Below, one piece after another: positions 1-9,584 of a stretch of DNA of 64,000 bases (positions are counted from its first letter, which is position 1; each line of letters opens with the position of its first letter). Source of the DNA: Epithemia pelagica (Eukaryota; Bacillariophyta; Bacillariophyceae; Surirellales; Surirellaceae); contig OX337234.1 in NCBI GenBank assembly GCA_946965045.2, positions 372,001-436,000 of the forward strand. The letters run 5' to 3'. The notes below the pieces were generated by a model, which saw only the letters and a list, made by a program, of their open reading frames with translations, was not told where the DNA came from and ran no database searches. Both the position numbers and the translations under genes were made by a program.

Positions 1-911
1 AATACGGATTGATAGCTGTCATCGCATCCTCCTGCAACGACAAGACAGGAGCCCACTTGGACTGCAGAAAATACAGCTCTCGACTTGTTCAAAACGAGTT
101 TCTTGTGGACGGTCCAAGACTTTGTCGACAATGCGACAGTGGATGCGGCAGTAGGAGCATCCAACCAGCCATCAAACTCCAGGTATTCGACAGATTTCAG
201 GCAACTGGCGAAAAGTGTTTTCCACCCACCAACAGCATAGATGCGTGGACCTACCACAGCTAAAGCAAAAGCGCTTCGACCTTCTTTCAATGGTGGCCCA
301 GATACGACCGAATACGGATTCCCAGATGCCGTATCCAGGATCTCCACGGATGATAAGCAATTGTCGTATCCAGAAATGCATCCGCCCGTCACCACAATAA
401 ATCTGTCGGAAACAGCGACAGCCGCGCAGCCATATCGTTTACTGGTCAAACGACAATTCAACATCTTCCATCCCGTGGAGCTGTTACTGCAAGATGATGA
501 TGATGAAGGAAGTAAATCGCCGACATGGATACGTTCAATAGTATCCAAGGCAGTTCGGCCATTGTGTCCGCCAATGGCATAAACAGCGCCATTGCATACC
601 ACGGAAGCAAGTCTTCTTCGTTTTTCTTGTAAAGGCGGTCCAGTTTGCCATCTTGAATCGTCAACGTTCCAGAGACTTACTGAATTTGTTGCACCATGAA
701 CCGGCCATCCTCCCAACAAAACCACCATCTTGTCGCGGTTCATGGCTGGATGATGAACAAGAACCGACGCATGGCCCCCCATATGCCGCCCCATGAGTGT
801 AGTCCAGTTTTCACTAGATGGCCTCCACTGTGGTTCTATTTTGTCCTTGCTGTCGGTAAAGACCAATCCTGACAACAACGCTTGTTCCTGAACCTTCATA
901 CTTGCGGGCAT
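1..911 (-). CDS. Kelch-repeat protein, copy A (3' end off window)
   Basis: The minus-strand frame from an ATG at 911-909 is open for 303 codons and leaves the window at base 1 without a stop. The translation shows kelch blades: hydrophobic strands followed by Gly-Gly and a later Trp, such as VVLLGGWP, VYAIGGHNG, FIVVTGGC, IYAVGGW and LVVAGGC. At least five repeats are visible, consistent with a beta-propeller that binds protein partners. A Ser-rich loop sits near residue 130. No catalytic domain or F-box is visible. A second copy at 2558-3688 shares most of the sequence, which supports the reading frame and the start. The Trp codon at 707-705 is intact here but is a stop in copy B, so A is probably the functional copy. 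Specific function unknown. Confidence 0.75.
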   Translation of the reverse strand, partial: MPASMKVQEQALLSGLVFTDSKDKIEPQWRPSSENWTTLMGRHMGGHASVLVHHPAMNRDKMVVLLGGWPVHGATNSVSLWNVDDSRWQTGPPLQEKRRRLASVVCNGAVYAIGGHNGRTALDTIERIHVGDLLPSSSSSCSNSSTGWKMLNCRLTSKRYGCAAVAVSDRFIVVTGGCISGYDNCLSSVEILDTASGNPYSVVSGPPLKEGRSAFALAVVGPRIYAVGGWKTLFASCLKSVEYLEFDGWLDAPTAASTVALSTKSWTVHKKLVLNKSRAVFSAVQVGSCLVVAGGCDDSYQSV

Positions 912-1439
912 TGGACTTTTTTTGTGGAACAGGTGAAAAAGGTCCTTTTCCTCTGCGTGGGGCGCTTTCTTTTTGTGGCACAAAGACGAGTTTTGGTGGG
1001 TGCTTGTTGTTCCCTCCAAAGAAACAATATGTGTTTTGGATGTGTTCCGATTGACTGTTGCGTTCTCGTTCCTGGAATCTGAAGGTTATGGGGGTTGGCG
1101 TTGACTACGACTGATTCGTGCTCGTTCTTTATCCAACATCATTCGACCGATCCAAATCAGTCATATGTTGGGAAAGTCAGCCACTGATTGGAAGGGAAAG
1201 CAGTGGAGCGGTTTCGATGGTTGAGAGGAGACACCTCGACGGATCACAAGAGGTGCTGATTCGCACCGGATCCCAGGCAGGTGTGGCATGTCTGTCCGAA
1301 TGGATCGATTGCCTTTTCAGCAGACAACGGTTGCTTGATTCGTCTCCGAGGGCATTTAGAGGGATGCCGTCTTAGAATGCATAACTGATGCGTCGCTTCA
1401 TAGCACGATTCATGGTAGATAAGACAATCACCTTCGACA
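912..1439. repeat. 5' flank of kelch copy A, duplicated upstream of copy B
   Basis: This stretch has no convincing gene. From about 912 to 1375 it aligns with 3689-4095 upstream of kelch copy B: shared T-run and GTGGAACAGGT near the start codon, and a shared GTCTCCGAGGGCATTT near the far end. The tandem duplication therefore included several hundred bases of putative promoter. The two flanks have diverged by many substitutions and small indels, so the duplication is not recent. Confidence 0.6.
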
Positions 1440-2041
1440 TCACGGATTTCCAATATTCGGTCCAGGTCCCGACCTATCCACAACTTTGCCACCTCGGAAA
1501 TCCACCATGATGGCCTTCTGAGCGCCGTCACATACATCTTCCATGTCGGTTGCTTTTTTGGCACAATCAATCACCACCCCAACAGGGATATCTTGGCGAT
1601 TCTTCTTGCGAGCACGATGGCGACGAAGAGAAACCATCCCCTTGTCTTGATTGCTTCTTCTTCTTCCTCCTCCTTATTTCTTGCCACTACCCACTTCCGG
1701 AAGGGAATCGGCGTCCATCGTTCGAAAAGTAGCCAGAACGGCCCTGGGTGTCCTTCCAACAAGTACTATAGAACAAGAATGACATCCATTCCATCATCAG
1801 TACTGCAGACTCAACCGAACGAACCACGAAACAACGGGGCAGAACCATCGCTGCAGAGATGGATTGGGGTGTCGTCAGAACTTGTAGATTGGAAAAACTG
1901 GGCGATCGTCTCAATCGTGGACAGGAATTTGACTCCATGAAGCAGATCTCGTTCCCATGGCGGTAATCTTGCAAGATGTTGTTGTAGAGTGTTGGGGACA
2001 GCGTGTGTATCGAGGCAAGGGATGGATTCGTTCGATGTCAA
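1440..2041 (-). pseudogene. Relic of a retroelement RNase H-like domain
   Basis: On the minus strand the frame contains LCSDGSAPLFRGSFG followed by a TGA at 1813-1811 and then VCSTDDGMDV. The pattern of a strand with Asp-Gly-Ser followed by G-S-F-G-W resembles RNase H domains of diatom retroelements, with the expected Trp replaced by a stop. More frame breaks follow towards 1440. Frames on either side of the breaks keep some protein-like composition. Identification rests on one short motif, so this is a weak call; no reverse transcriptase box is visible. Confidence 0.3.
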
Positions 2042-2239
2042 AACTATAGGATTTGCTCGGAGCTGAAAGTACCGCCTGGAATCGAACTATCTATTAGTGA
2101 CCAAAGGATGCGAAGAGGAATTTGACACAAGAGCACAGATTGATTAAGATATTTGTGGAACAAAGTTTTTGTATACTCCACTGCTTTTTGATGCTTCTTT
2201 CCATTCAACGTTGCAACAAGTCACTTCATGACACGTTTT
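2042..2239. other. Short intergenic stretch, nothing recognised
   Basis: There is no protein-like frame and no repeat that I can support. It separates the RNase H-like relic from the degenerate repeats at the end of kelch copy B. Confidence 0.4.
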
Positions 2240-2584
2240 CAATTCCTTGGTGGCTAAAAAGGGCCCATCACCACAGAACCTCTTTCACGCAGGGTCCAAA
2301 TTAAAACATGTCGATGATGGCCCAGGTGAGGTTGGAATTTTGCCAATATCCAACAGAACCTTGGACGAGGTTCAGGATGAGCATGTTGTGCTCCTTCCAA
2401 AAGATGACCCGGGTAAGGTTGGAACTTTGCCAATATCCAACCTTCTGCATTCACCAACACCAAGTTCAAAACACGACAGTCAATTCCTGGTGACCAGGAC
2501 ACAGTCACCACAGAACCTCTTGACACAGGGTCCTAAAAACATGCTCTTGTTGTGCTGTTAGGTTGGAACTTTGCCGATCTCCAA
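2240..2584. repeat. Two diverged direct repeats overlapping the kelch B 3' end
   Basis: A unit of about 105-115 bp beginning CAATTCC and ending at GCCGATCTCCAAC or GCCAATATCCAAC occurs at about 2240-2355 and again at about 2481-2584. A third copy of only the end motif (GGTTGGAACTTTGCC) lies near 2418. The second unit overlaps the last codons of kelch copy B, so part of its C-terminus and 3' flank appears to have been copied locally. Confidence 0.6.
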
Positions 2585-3688
2585 CAAACGTGCAAAGAGC
2601 CAACTCTTCTTGTCCACAAGTGACACTGTTTCACACCAAAATTCCATTCGACTATTACGGATAATCACAGTAAGAGCATTCGACAAGGGCATCATGCCAC
2701 AAAAACTCCCCATACAAGTCAAGTCCGGAAGCTTCCAAACCATGTTTCTCACAGTATCCAAAACCTCCACAGAACGTACGTCTTCACCCCTGTCATCGCA
2801 TCCTCCTGCAACAACAATACAGGAACCCACGTGAACTGCAGAAAAGCCAGCTCTCGGCTTGTTCAAAATGAGTTCCTTGTGGATGGTCCAAGACTTTGTG
2901 GACAATGCGACAGTGAATGTGACAGGATCCAACCAATCATCAAACTCCAGGTATTCGACAGATTCCCGGTAATCCCCGGGGGTTATTCTCTCCCACCCAC
3001 CAACGGCATAGATGCGTGGACCTACCACAGCCATTGCAAAATTGCTTCGACATTTTTTCAACGATGGTCCAGATAGGACTAAATACGGCGTTCCAGATGC
3101 CGTATGCAGGATATCAACAGATGATAAGCATTTGTGGGGACTTGAATTGCATCCACCTGCCACCACAATAAATCTGTCACAAACAGCAACAGCGGCGCAG
3201 CCATATCGTTTACTTGTCAAACAACACTTCAACATCTTCCATCCTTCGGAGCTGCTCTTGGAAGAAGATGATGACGATGATGAAGGAAGTAAATCGCCGA
3301 CAGGGATACTTTCAATAGTATCCAAGGCAGTGTGGCCATTGTGTCCGCCAATGGCGTAAACAGCGCCATTGCAAACAACGGAAGCAAGTCTTCCTCGTTT
3401 TTCTTGGAGAGGCGGTCCAGTTTGCCATCTTTTCTCGTCAACGTTCCAGAGACTTACTGAATTTGTTGCACCATGAACCGGTCATCCTCCCAACAAAACC
3501 ACCATCTTGTCGCGGTTCATGGCTGGATGATGAACAAGAACCGACGCATGGCCCCCCATATGCCGCCCCATGAGTGAAGTCCAGTTTTCACTAGATGGCC
3601 TCCACTGCGGTTTTATTTCGTCCTTTCTGTCGGCAAAGACCAATCCCGACAGCAAAGCTTGTTCCTGGACCTTCATCCTTGTGGGCAT
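2558..3688 (-). pseudogene. Kelch-repeat protein, copy B, interrupted by one nonsense codon
   Basis: This is the tandem paralog of the kelch gene at 1-911. The frame starts at the ATG at 3688-3686 (same N-terminus as copy A) and continues to a TAG/TGA-type end at 2558, 377 codons in all, with a single in-frame TGA at 3484-3482. Copy A has TGG (Trp) at that position. The rest of the frame is open and keeps the kelch motifs (VYAIGGHNG, FIVVAGGC, IYAVGGW, IVVAGGC). An internal Met at 3325 could start a 255-residue product lacking the first one or two blades. A single G-to-A change is enough to explain the break, so this is a young pseudogene, a truncated allele or a sequencing error. Confidence 0.7.
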
Positions 3689-4160
3689 TGGACTTTTTTT
3701 GTGGAACAGGTCAAAAGGTTCTTTGTTTGTCTCAAGGAGCGCTTTCTTTTTCTGGCATCGAGAAACGTTTTTTCATGGATGTGTTTTGACTGACTGGTAA
3801 GTTCTCGGTCCTAAGCTCTGGAGGTTATTGGTGATTACCACTGATTCGTGCTCGTTCGTCATCGAACACAATTTGACCGATCCAAATCCATCATACATGT
3901 TGCGTTGGGAGAGTTCGAAGGGAAATAGGCGGAGCGGTTTCGATGGTTGAGAAAACACACCTCGACGGATCAGACAATAGGTGCTGATTCGCGCGTGACA
4001 TGTGCTCGTTGAACTGTCCGAATGGATCGATTGTTTTTTTTCAGCGGACAACGGTTGCTTGATTCGTCTCCGAGGGCATTTCGAGGGACAACGTCTTACC
4101 ATGCATATTTCCTCCTCCTCCTTCTTTCTTGCCACTGAAATTGGTTCCATTGCTTTTCCG
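3689..4160. repeat. 5' flank of kelch copy B, duplicate of 912-1375
   Basis: The sequence continues the tandem duplication described upstream of copy A. Homology fades near 4095, where a purine-poor CTCCTCCTCCTTC tract begins. No gene is supported here. Confidence 0.5.
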
Positions 4161-4261
4161 ATGCTTTTGCTACAATGACCCATTGTCCATACCATTTGTT
4201 CAAGATAAAGAGAATATGCATTCACTGCTCTCTCTTCATCATTAGCAATGGTCCGGCAAGC

Positions 4262-4392
4262 ATCCTAGCAGGAATCTACCAACCAAGAACACATTCGTCT
4301 CGAACAAATAGAAATAGCTCTCTTCAACTTGAGCGACTGTACGCAGGTGACCTTGCAGGAATCTATGAACCAAGAACACATTCGTCTCTGTC
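4262..4392. repeat. Pair of short direct repeats, 86 bp apart
   Basis: The sequence GCAGGAATCTA followed by ACCAAGAACACATTCGTCTC occurs near 4269 and again near 4355, with one or two differences. The pair lies in otherwise gene-free DNA. Confidence 0.6.
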
Positions 4393-4519
4393 CCGTGCAA
4401 GGATATCTCTTGGAATGACCGGAGCGCTACTCTGCAACACTCCTGTCATTGCAAGGAATAAACTTGCACGCATCCAAGAACCGTCGAGTTGTCCACCGTT
4501 CCAAAGTAGTACCCCAATA

Positions 4520-4655
4520 GGACAACAATAATAACCACAACCACAAGATCTTGGTAGACGATGAGAGGACAACAATTTGAACAACGCTAATTGTTGTCCT
4601 CTCATAAAGACGACTACATTTCTGGTGGCCAAGATCGTGATGTGTGGTTGTTGAT
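4520..4655. mobile_element. Hairpin / MITE-like inverted repeat
   Basis: A perfect 16-bp inverted repeat, ATGAGAGGACAACAAT at 4561-4576 and its complement at 4590-4605, is separated by a 13-base loop. Weaker inverted similarity (ACCACAACCACAAGATCTTGG on the left against CCAAGATCGTGATGTGTGGTTG on the right) extends the structure to about 4520-4655. The size and shape fit a MITE relic or other fold-back element. No target-site duplication is clear. Confidence 0.5.
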
Positions 4656-5142
4656 CATAGATGATGAATAAAAAATAAGTAGTCCCTCATTCGCACACAG
4701 CACGACGAGGATCAGAGGGCCTGCAAACAGAAGAAGCAACAACAACAAACACAACCAGACAGAAGAGAACCGAATCACCAATCACAACAAAGAGGGATAC
4801 CCCTTTCTGTCCGACAGCGGACATAGCTGCGCATACCGCCATTGCCAATTGCCAGGCCATGGCGGTGCTTTTGGCCAAACCGGATAGGAGGACAGACAGA
4901 AACCAGCCGCATGATCTTCACCCCGCCGGCGCGCGCATGGGGGGTCGTTTGGGGGGAATGTCGGGCGCGCAACGCTCACAAATTCCAAACCCACAGCCCA
5001 AATGGCCATGGCGTCGTTGTCGTCCTCGAAATGGTTGTCATCATCCCCCCATAAACGAAAACAGGAAGACAAAAGAGGAGGAGGAGGAGGAGGAGGAGGA
5101 GATTTCAGTGGTACGAATGGCAGAACAAGAACAGCACCAAAA
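4656..5142. other. 5' region of the first GT43-like gene
   Basis: No separate gene is recognised. The open frame of the next gene extends upstream to an ATG at 5002, but that extension is low complexity (poly-Gly encoded by a GGA run at about 5078-5100) and is not shared with the paralog, so I treat it as leader. Two short GC-rich patches lie at 4915-4970. Confidence 0.4.
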
Positions 5143-6798
5143 ATGGAAGCAACCGATCGAGTTCAACGGTGGATCGTCGTGTGCCTGTTGTGTTTGTGGA
5201 GTGCCTCGATTCCCTTTCGGTATTCGTACGGAACAACAAGCACTAGGATGATTCGTACTACCACCACACTCACACAGTCACCACCGCCAACAACAACAAC
5301 AACTCCATCCTCCTCTGGCGGGTCTCTATCCTCCTGGATCACTCCTCCTCCATTGTTGTCGCCATTCCCCAACCACCACAACGACAACCACAACTGGTTG
5401 GTTTGGGTCACCTTGACGCGTCGTCAACCGACGCAATTTCCACTCTTGGTCTGCACCGCTCAAGCCTTGCTGGCTGTGCCTCCATCCACCAGCAACATCA
5501 ACAGGAACAACCACACTTCCACCAATGTGTATTGGCTGGTGGTGGAACTTCCACCCCTGCCACAACCCGACGACGACAACGACCATGGCAATCTCGGTCG
5601 TCCTCGTCACCATCAGAAGAAGAAGAAGAAGAAGAAGCGGCAACAACGTCAACCCAAACAAGAAGAAGAAGAAACCAACAACCAACACCAGACACAGCAC
5701 TCTCATTCTCCTTTGGACGACTCGAATGGTGGTGGTTGTACGGCTGCTGTTCGTGACTATTTGCACGAGACGCTTCCACCACGCGTACATCCAAGCGAGA
5801 ACGATGATGATGACGACCATCCACCACAACCTCGTTTGGCGTGGGCCCACGTATGTTGGAAGGACCTGGTCTATCCGTACTACCACCATTCTCCTCGTTC
5901 GGATGCGGAGTCATCTCCATGGACTACAACTAAAACGGCAACGACACCGACAGCCACGGCCGTGGACCTTCTTCCACGAGCGATTGCCGACCTGGTACAA
6001 CGGCACGTGGTACTGCCAAGTCTACCAGTGTCGTCGTCGTCACGATCCAACCCAACGACGACAACAATGGTCCAAGTCGTGTACAGTCATGCCGGAACCT
6101 TGCCCTTGTTGTTGCATGTGGGACGCTTGCATCGGTTCTTGGGGGCTGCACCAACGAGTCGTCGTCGTATCCTGGCCTGTCGACAACACCAACAACAAGT
6201 GCTCGTCCCTCCTCATCCGGATGGTTCCACCACCACCACGAACATTGTGGCAATCACCCTGAACTCCTGGTTGCCACCCTCCTGGTGTCCCACCAAGAAC
6301 CACACGGCCGGACCAAAAGCAGGGTCCAGGAATAGCAGCAGTAGTAGTAGTATCAACACACACACGAGTACCCACCCAGAACAACCAGACCATCAACACG
6401 CAGAGACGTTCTTCTTTTTGCCCTGGCGACTCGAGGTGACACCTGGCTATTTGGAAAATGTCCAAGGGGAATTGTGGAATCTGGTGGTTGCACAAGAACA
6501 ACAGCAACAAGACAAGGAAGCGCCATTCGAACCAACCACAACCATCCAAACACCCGAACACCGTCGATTGGTCATGATGCAACGACGGGCGCAATGGAAT
6601 CGACGACAACCGCCACCACCATCCATTGCTGCTGCTGCTGTGGGGGATGGTAGTAGCGCCAATGAGTCGTCGTCGCCGTTGTCGCCACTGTTTTGGGAGC
6701 CGCCCTGGGACATGCTGCAGGTCCTACCCTCCCTTCCATCCACAACAGCAACCGCAGTAGAGGGAATCTCGAACCACCCGGAAGGAAGGAATGCATGA
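5143..6798 (+). CDS. Signal-anchored protein, possible diverged GT43 glycosyltransferase, paralog 1
   Basis: This is a 551-codon frame. I chose the ATG at 5143 because it gives an N-terminal hydrophobic segment (WIVVCLLCLWSASIPF) typical of a type II signal anchor; an in-frame ATG at 5002 adds a 47-residue Gly-rich leader. Blocks shared with the next gene are WLVWVTLT, RQPTQF, VYWLVVEL, AVRDYL, HVCWKDLV and SHAGTLPLLLHVGRL. The spacing of PTQ, L, LP and WxVVE resembles the start of GT43 (beta-1,3-glucuronosyl/xylosyltransferase) domains, where it precedes a DxD motif. The expected DxD is absent (SHAGT). Long His, Lys, Gln and Thr runs separate the blocks. A Golgi lumen location is inferred. 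The enzyme assignment is tentative; it may be a catalytically dead or unrelated family. Confidence 0.65.
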   Translation: MEATDRVQRWIVVCLLCLWSASIPFRYSYGTTSTRMIRTTTTLTQSPPPTTTTTPSSSGGSLSSWITPPPLLSPFPNHHNDNHNWLVWVTLTRRQPTQFPLLVCTAQALLAVPPSTSNINRNNHTSTNVYWLVVELPPLPQPDDDNDHGNLGRPRHHQKKKKKKKRQQRQPKQEEEETNNQHQTQHSHSPLDDSNGGGCTAAVRDYLHETLPPRVHPSENDDDDDHPPQPRLAWAHVCWKDLVYPYYHHSPRSDAESSPWTTTKTATTPTATAVDLLPRAIADLVQRHVVLPSLPVSSSSRSNPTTTTMVQVVYSHAGTLPLLLHVGRLHRFLGAAPTSRRRILACRQHQQQVLVPPHPDGSTTTTNIVAITLNSWLPPSWCPTKNHTAGPKAGSRNSSSSSSINTHTSTHPEQPDHQHAETFFFLPWRLEVTPGYLENVQGELWNLVVAQEQQQQDKEAPFEPTTTIQTPEHRRLVMMQRRAQWNRRQPPPPSIAAAAVGDGSSANESSSPLSPLFWEPPWDMLQVLPSLPSTTATAVEGISNHPEGRNA

Positions 6799-6986
6799 GA
6801 GTGAAGGAATGAGTCACACGAGCCCGCCATTGTCCCACCCAATAGGAAGGTCTTGTGGAAGTCTCGGATTCCTATCCCTCCAGCTAGATTCATTGTACGG
6901 CGTCTAGACCAACCGTGGGGTGGTGGTTCGTTGGGTGGCGGGCCGTTCCAATCCAAGTCGTGGGCTCTCTCTACTATGCGAGTACA

Positions 6987-6989
<3 letters not shown>

Positions 6990-7025
<36 letters not shown>
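6990..7025. repeat. (CT)n microsatellite
   Basis: About 18 CT units run uninterrupted. The flanking stretch 6799-7669 has no supported gene and probably holds the 3' UTR of the upstream gene and the promoter and leader of the next. Confidence 0.9.
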
Positions 7026-7027
<2 letters not shown>

Positions 7028-7669
7028 TAGTAGAGAGACTCTCTCTCATAGCTAGGAGGCGTACTCGTTTGGAATCCTCCCATTTGGTTTCTGGACCATT
7101 GTTTGTTTGTCAGTTCGGATTCGACCACCAAGGATCTCTATCGTTGTATGGAATAGATGATTGGATCGTCCTACTATCTCATCTCTTTTTTATTGTGGGG
7201 TAGTTTTGGAGAGAGGGTATCGAATAGGAGTGTAGCTAAATGTACTCATATACGATATAGGCAGAGTAGATTGTAGATTAGATTTTTGCATAGCTCGTAA
7301 ACCGGTATGCAGGATGCAGTAGTGCCGGGGTCTTGCGTGGTGCATAGAACGGTACTCGCATTCTTCGGCGTGTACGTAGGGTGCGTTCGTTGTGGGCCAT
7401 TCCCTACAAAGTTGCGCCCCGGAGGAATCCCCCTCAATGGATGGGCAAAAACATTCGATCCAACGCTATATACGCTGCTACGGACGGAGAGGCATTCACA
7501 ACAAACAACAACAACGATATCCTCTCTCTCTATCGGGTTGGAACACAGACACCACACATCAATGAGAGTGCTGTTGTCAAGCACATCCAACGGACAATCC
7601 TTTCGTTTCGCAACGAGGAACCAGTAACCAGCAGCAGACTCTCTCTCTCCAGTCATTATCATCATTATC

Positions 7670-9004
7670 ATGTCGTCGCGTGGACTGTCCACTCCGCAAT
7701 CCGCAGCCACAGCAGCACCATCATCACCACCACGACAAACACCCTTTGTTCGACACTACCGATTGTATCACTGGCAGTCCTTGGTGAAATGCCTCGTATC
7801 ACTTTCCATTGTCGGTGCCTTTGCCATAACTGAATTTCGAAACAGCTTGTCCTTGACCGTGGGAACGACCGATTCCTTGTGGGCCGAACTCAATGCCACC
7901 TATGCCGCCCTCTTGACCGATGCCACGACCACAACAGCGGCTGCCAAAAGTACCAGTATCACCACCCTAACCGGACACTCGCCACCACCGCCGCCGCCAG
8001 GGACCGTTCTCGTGACGGATCCATCCACCACCGAGACGGTTCAGTCCTTGATTCCCTACCTGGGTGGTTCCCACCCTGACAACAACCACAACAACGACAA
8101 CAATGAACGGTGGTTGGTCTGGGTTACCTTGACCTCCCGTCAACCGACGCAATTTGTGGATCTGGTTCGCACCTCCCAAGCCTTGGCCGCCCTGCCCCAG
8201 TTGTATGACAACAACGAAACCAACGACAACCACGACGACACGACAAACCAGAAACGCCAGCATGTGAACGTGTATTGGGTCGTGGTCGAACTCTTGCCCC
8301 GAGCATCGGGGAAAAAGAGCTCCAGTACTACGACTACCCATAAGCCCTCGATTGATGAATTAATGGACCAAAAGCAAGAGCAATATCCCACCACTCCCCA
8401 GAATGGTGAGTGTTCCCGGGCCGTGCGAGAGTACGTCCTGGATACGATCCAAGAGGCGCACCTGCCCGTCGCACACTTGTGTTGGAAGGACATTGTGGTC
8501 GGGGCAGCCGACTCGACTCTTACCCAACCAGAACAAATTCAACACGCCGTGCACCAATTGGTCACTCAGGAATTGGTGGCCGATCGGCAATCCAACCACA
8601 ATCATAATAAGGTGACCATTGTCTATGGTCACAGTGGCACAGCACCCCTCCTGCTCAATGTCGGACGCTTGTACCAGATTGCCACCACGCCGCCACAACA
8701 CAATACCCCGAACCAGGAACGACGTGCCAGCACGGCACGAACGACCCTGGGAGGCTGTATGGTCCAACAACCCCATAGTAGTAGTAGTAGTACGGCCGAC
8801 GACCCAACCAATCATGAATCCTCGTGGCGGGTGGAATCCTGGTTGCCGCGCGCCTATTGTTCCAGCATCAGCAACCGCATGACAACAACCACCACACAGG
8901 CTCCGTGGCCCTGTGGCTTTTGTCGGGGCTATCAAACCTTTTGGGCCGGCAGTGCTCGAGGAAATGAGCTCCTCCGAGGAGAAGTTTGGAATCATTGGTG
9001 GTAA
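7670..9004 (+). CDS. Signal-anchored protein, possible diverged GT43 glycosyltransferase, paralog 2
   Basis: This 444-codon frame is a tandem paralog of 5143-6798. A hydrophobic stretch at residues about 38-56 (WQSLVKCLVSLSIVGAF) is a likely signal anchor after a short cytosolic tail. Shared blocks are WLVWVTLTSRQPTQF, VYWVVVELLP, CSRAVREYVLDTI, HLCWKDIVV and IVYGHSGTAPLLLNVGRL. The C-terminal block PWPCGFCRGYQTFWAGS may correspond to the donor-side end of a GT43 fold. As in paralog 1, no acidic DxD is found where GT43 enzymes bind the metal ion. It is shorter than paralog 1 because it lacks several homopolymer inserts and the C-terminal extension. Stop TAA at 9002-9004. Function uncertain; membrane topology is more secure than the enzyme family. 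Confidence 0.65.
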   Translation: MSSRGLSTPQSAATAAPSSPPRQTPFVRHYRLYHWQSLVKCLVSLSIVGAFAITEFRNSLSLTVGTTDSLWAELNATYAALLTDATTTTAAAKSTSITTLTGHSPPPPPPGTVLVTDPSTTETVQSLIPYLGGSHPDNNHNNDNNERWLVWVTLTSRQPTQFVDLVRTSQALAALPQLYDNNETNDNHDDTTNQKRQHVNVYWVVVELLPRASGKKSSSTTTTHKPSIDELMDQKQEQYPTTPQNGECSRAVREYVLDTIQEAHLPVAHLCWKDIVVGAADSTLTQPEQIQHAVHQLVTQELVADRQSNHNHNKVTIVYGHSGTAPLLLNVGRLYQIATTPPQHNTPNQERRASTARTTLGGCMVQQPHSSSSSTADDPTNHESSWRVESWLPRAYCSSISNRMTTTTTQAPWPCGFCRGYQTFWAGSARGNELLRGEVWNHWW

Positions 9005-9584
9005 CAACGAATCATGCATACGTCTCATACGACCAGTTGCATCCTAGAAGGTCCACCACACACAAGTACCAGCTATACGAATACAAAGGGGAATCATGCG
9101 ACAAAAAAGGAATCACACCAAGGTCCTTAGTCATTGACACCACAAACGATTAATAGATTCGTACGGATGGTATTCTTCTTCTTCCAGAGAGAGAGAGAGA
9201 GCATAATTGGACAACTTCTTGGTAATAGGCAGAGGATTCGTCTCGAAAGAAGGCCCGTTGATGGATGCACTGTAGATTCGCCATGGCCGTGGATGTCGAT
9301 TGGATCTGAAAGAAAATGGGGGGGTCATTTGGGTTTTTGGGTTTGGGGGGGGGTTGACTTTTAAGAGGTCGCTGTTAATTCGCTCATTTAGTGCGTGCCA
9401 CTTGGCAGTTGGCCCCCCCGATGCTGACCCTGACGACACAAAAGGCATCTGATCCTTCGTGCAAAGAAGAACTTGCCAACACTTTTCTGGGTCTTTTCTT
9501 GTTGTCCGTCTCCGTCCCAGTTTGGACATCCAAACAACAGAACAACAGCAACCAACAGGCCGCTCGTTGCCTTGTTTTGTTGCC
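9005..9584. other. Intergenic region before the GPCR-like gene
   Basis: No gene is recognised. A short (GA)n tract lies at about 9186-9200 and a G-rich patch (GGGTTTGGGGGGGGGTTG) at about 9337-9356. It is presumably the promoter and leader of the next gene. Confidence 0.4.

Noticed and set aside
2040-2110. GGAATCGAACT resembling a tRNA T-arm on the minus strand
   Set aside because: No D-arm, anticodon arm or paired acceptor stem can be built around it.
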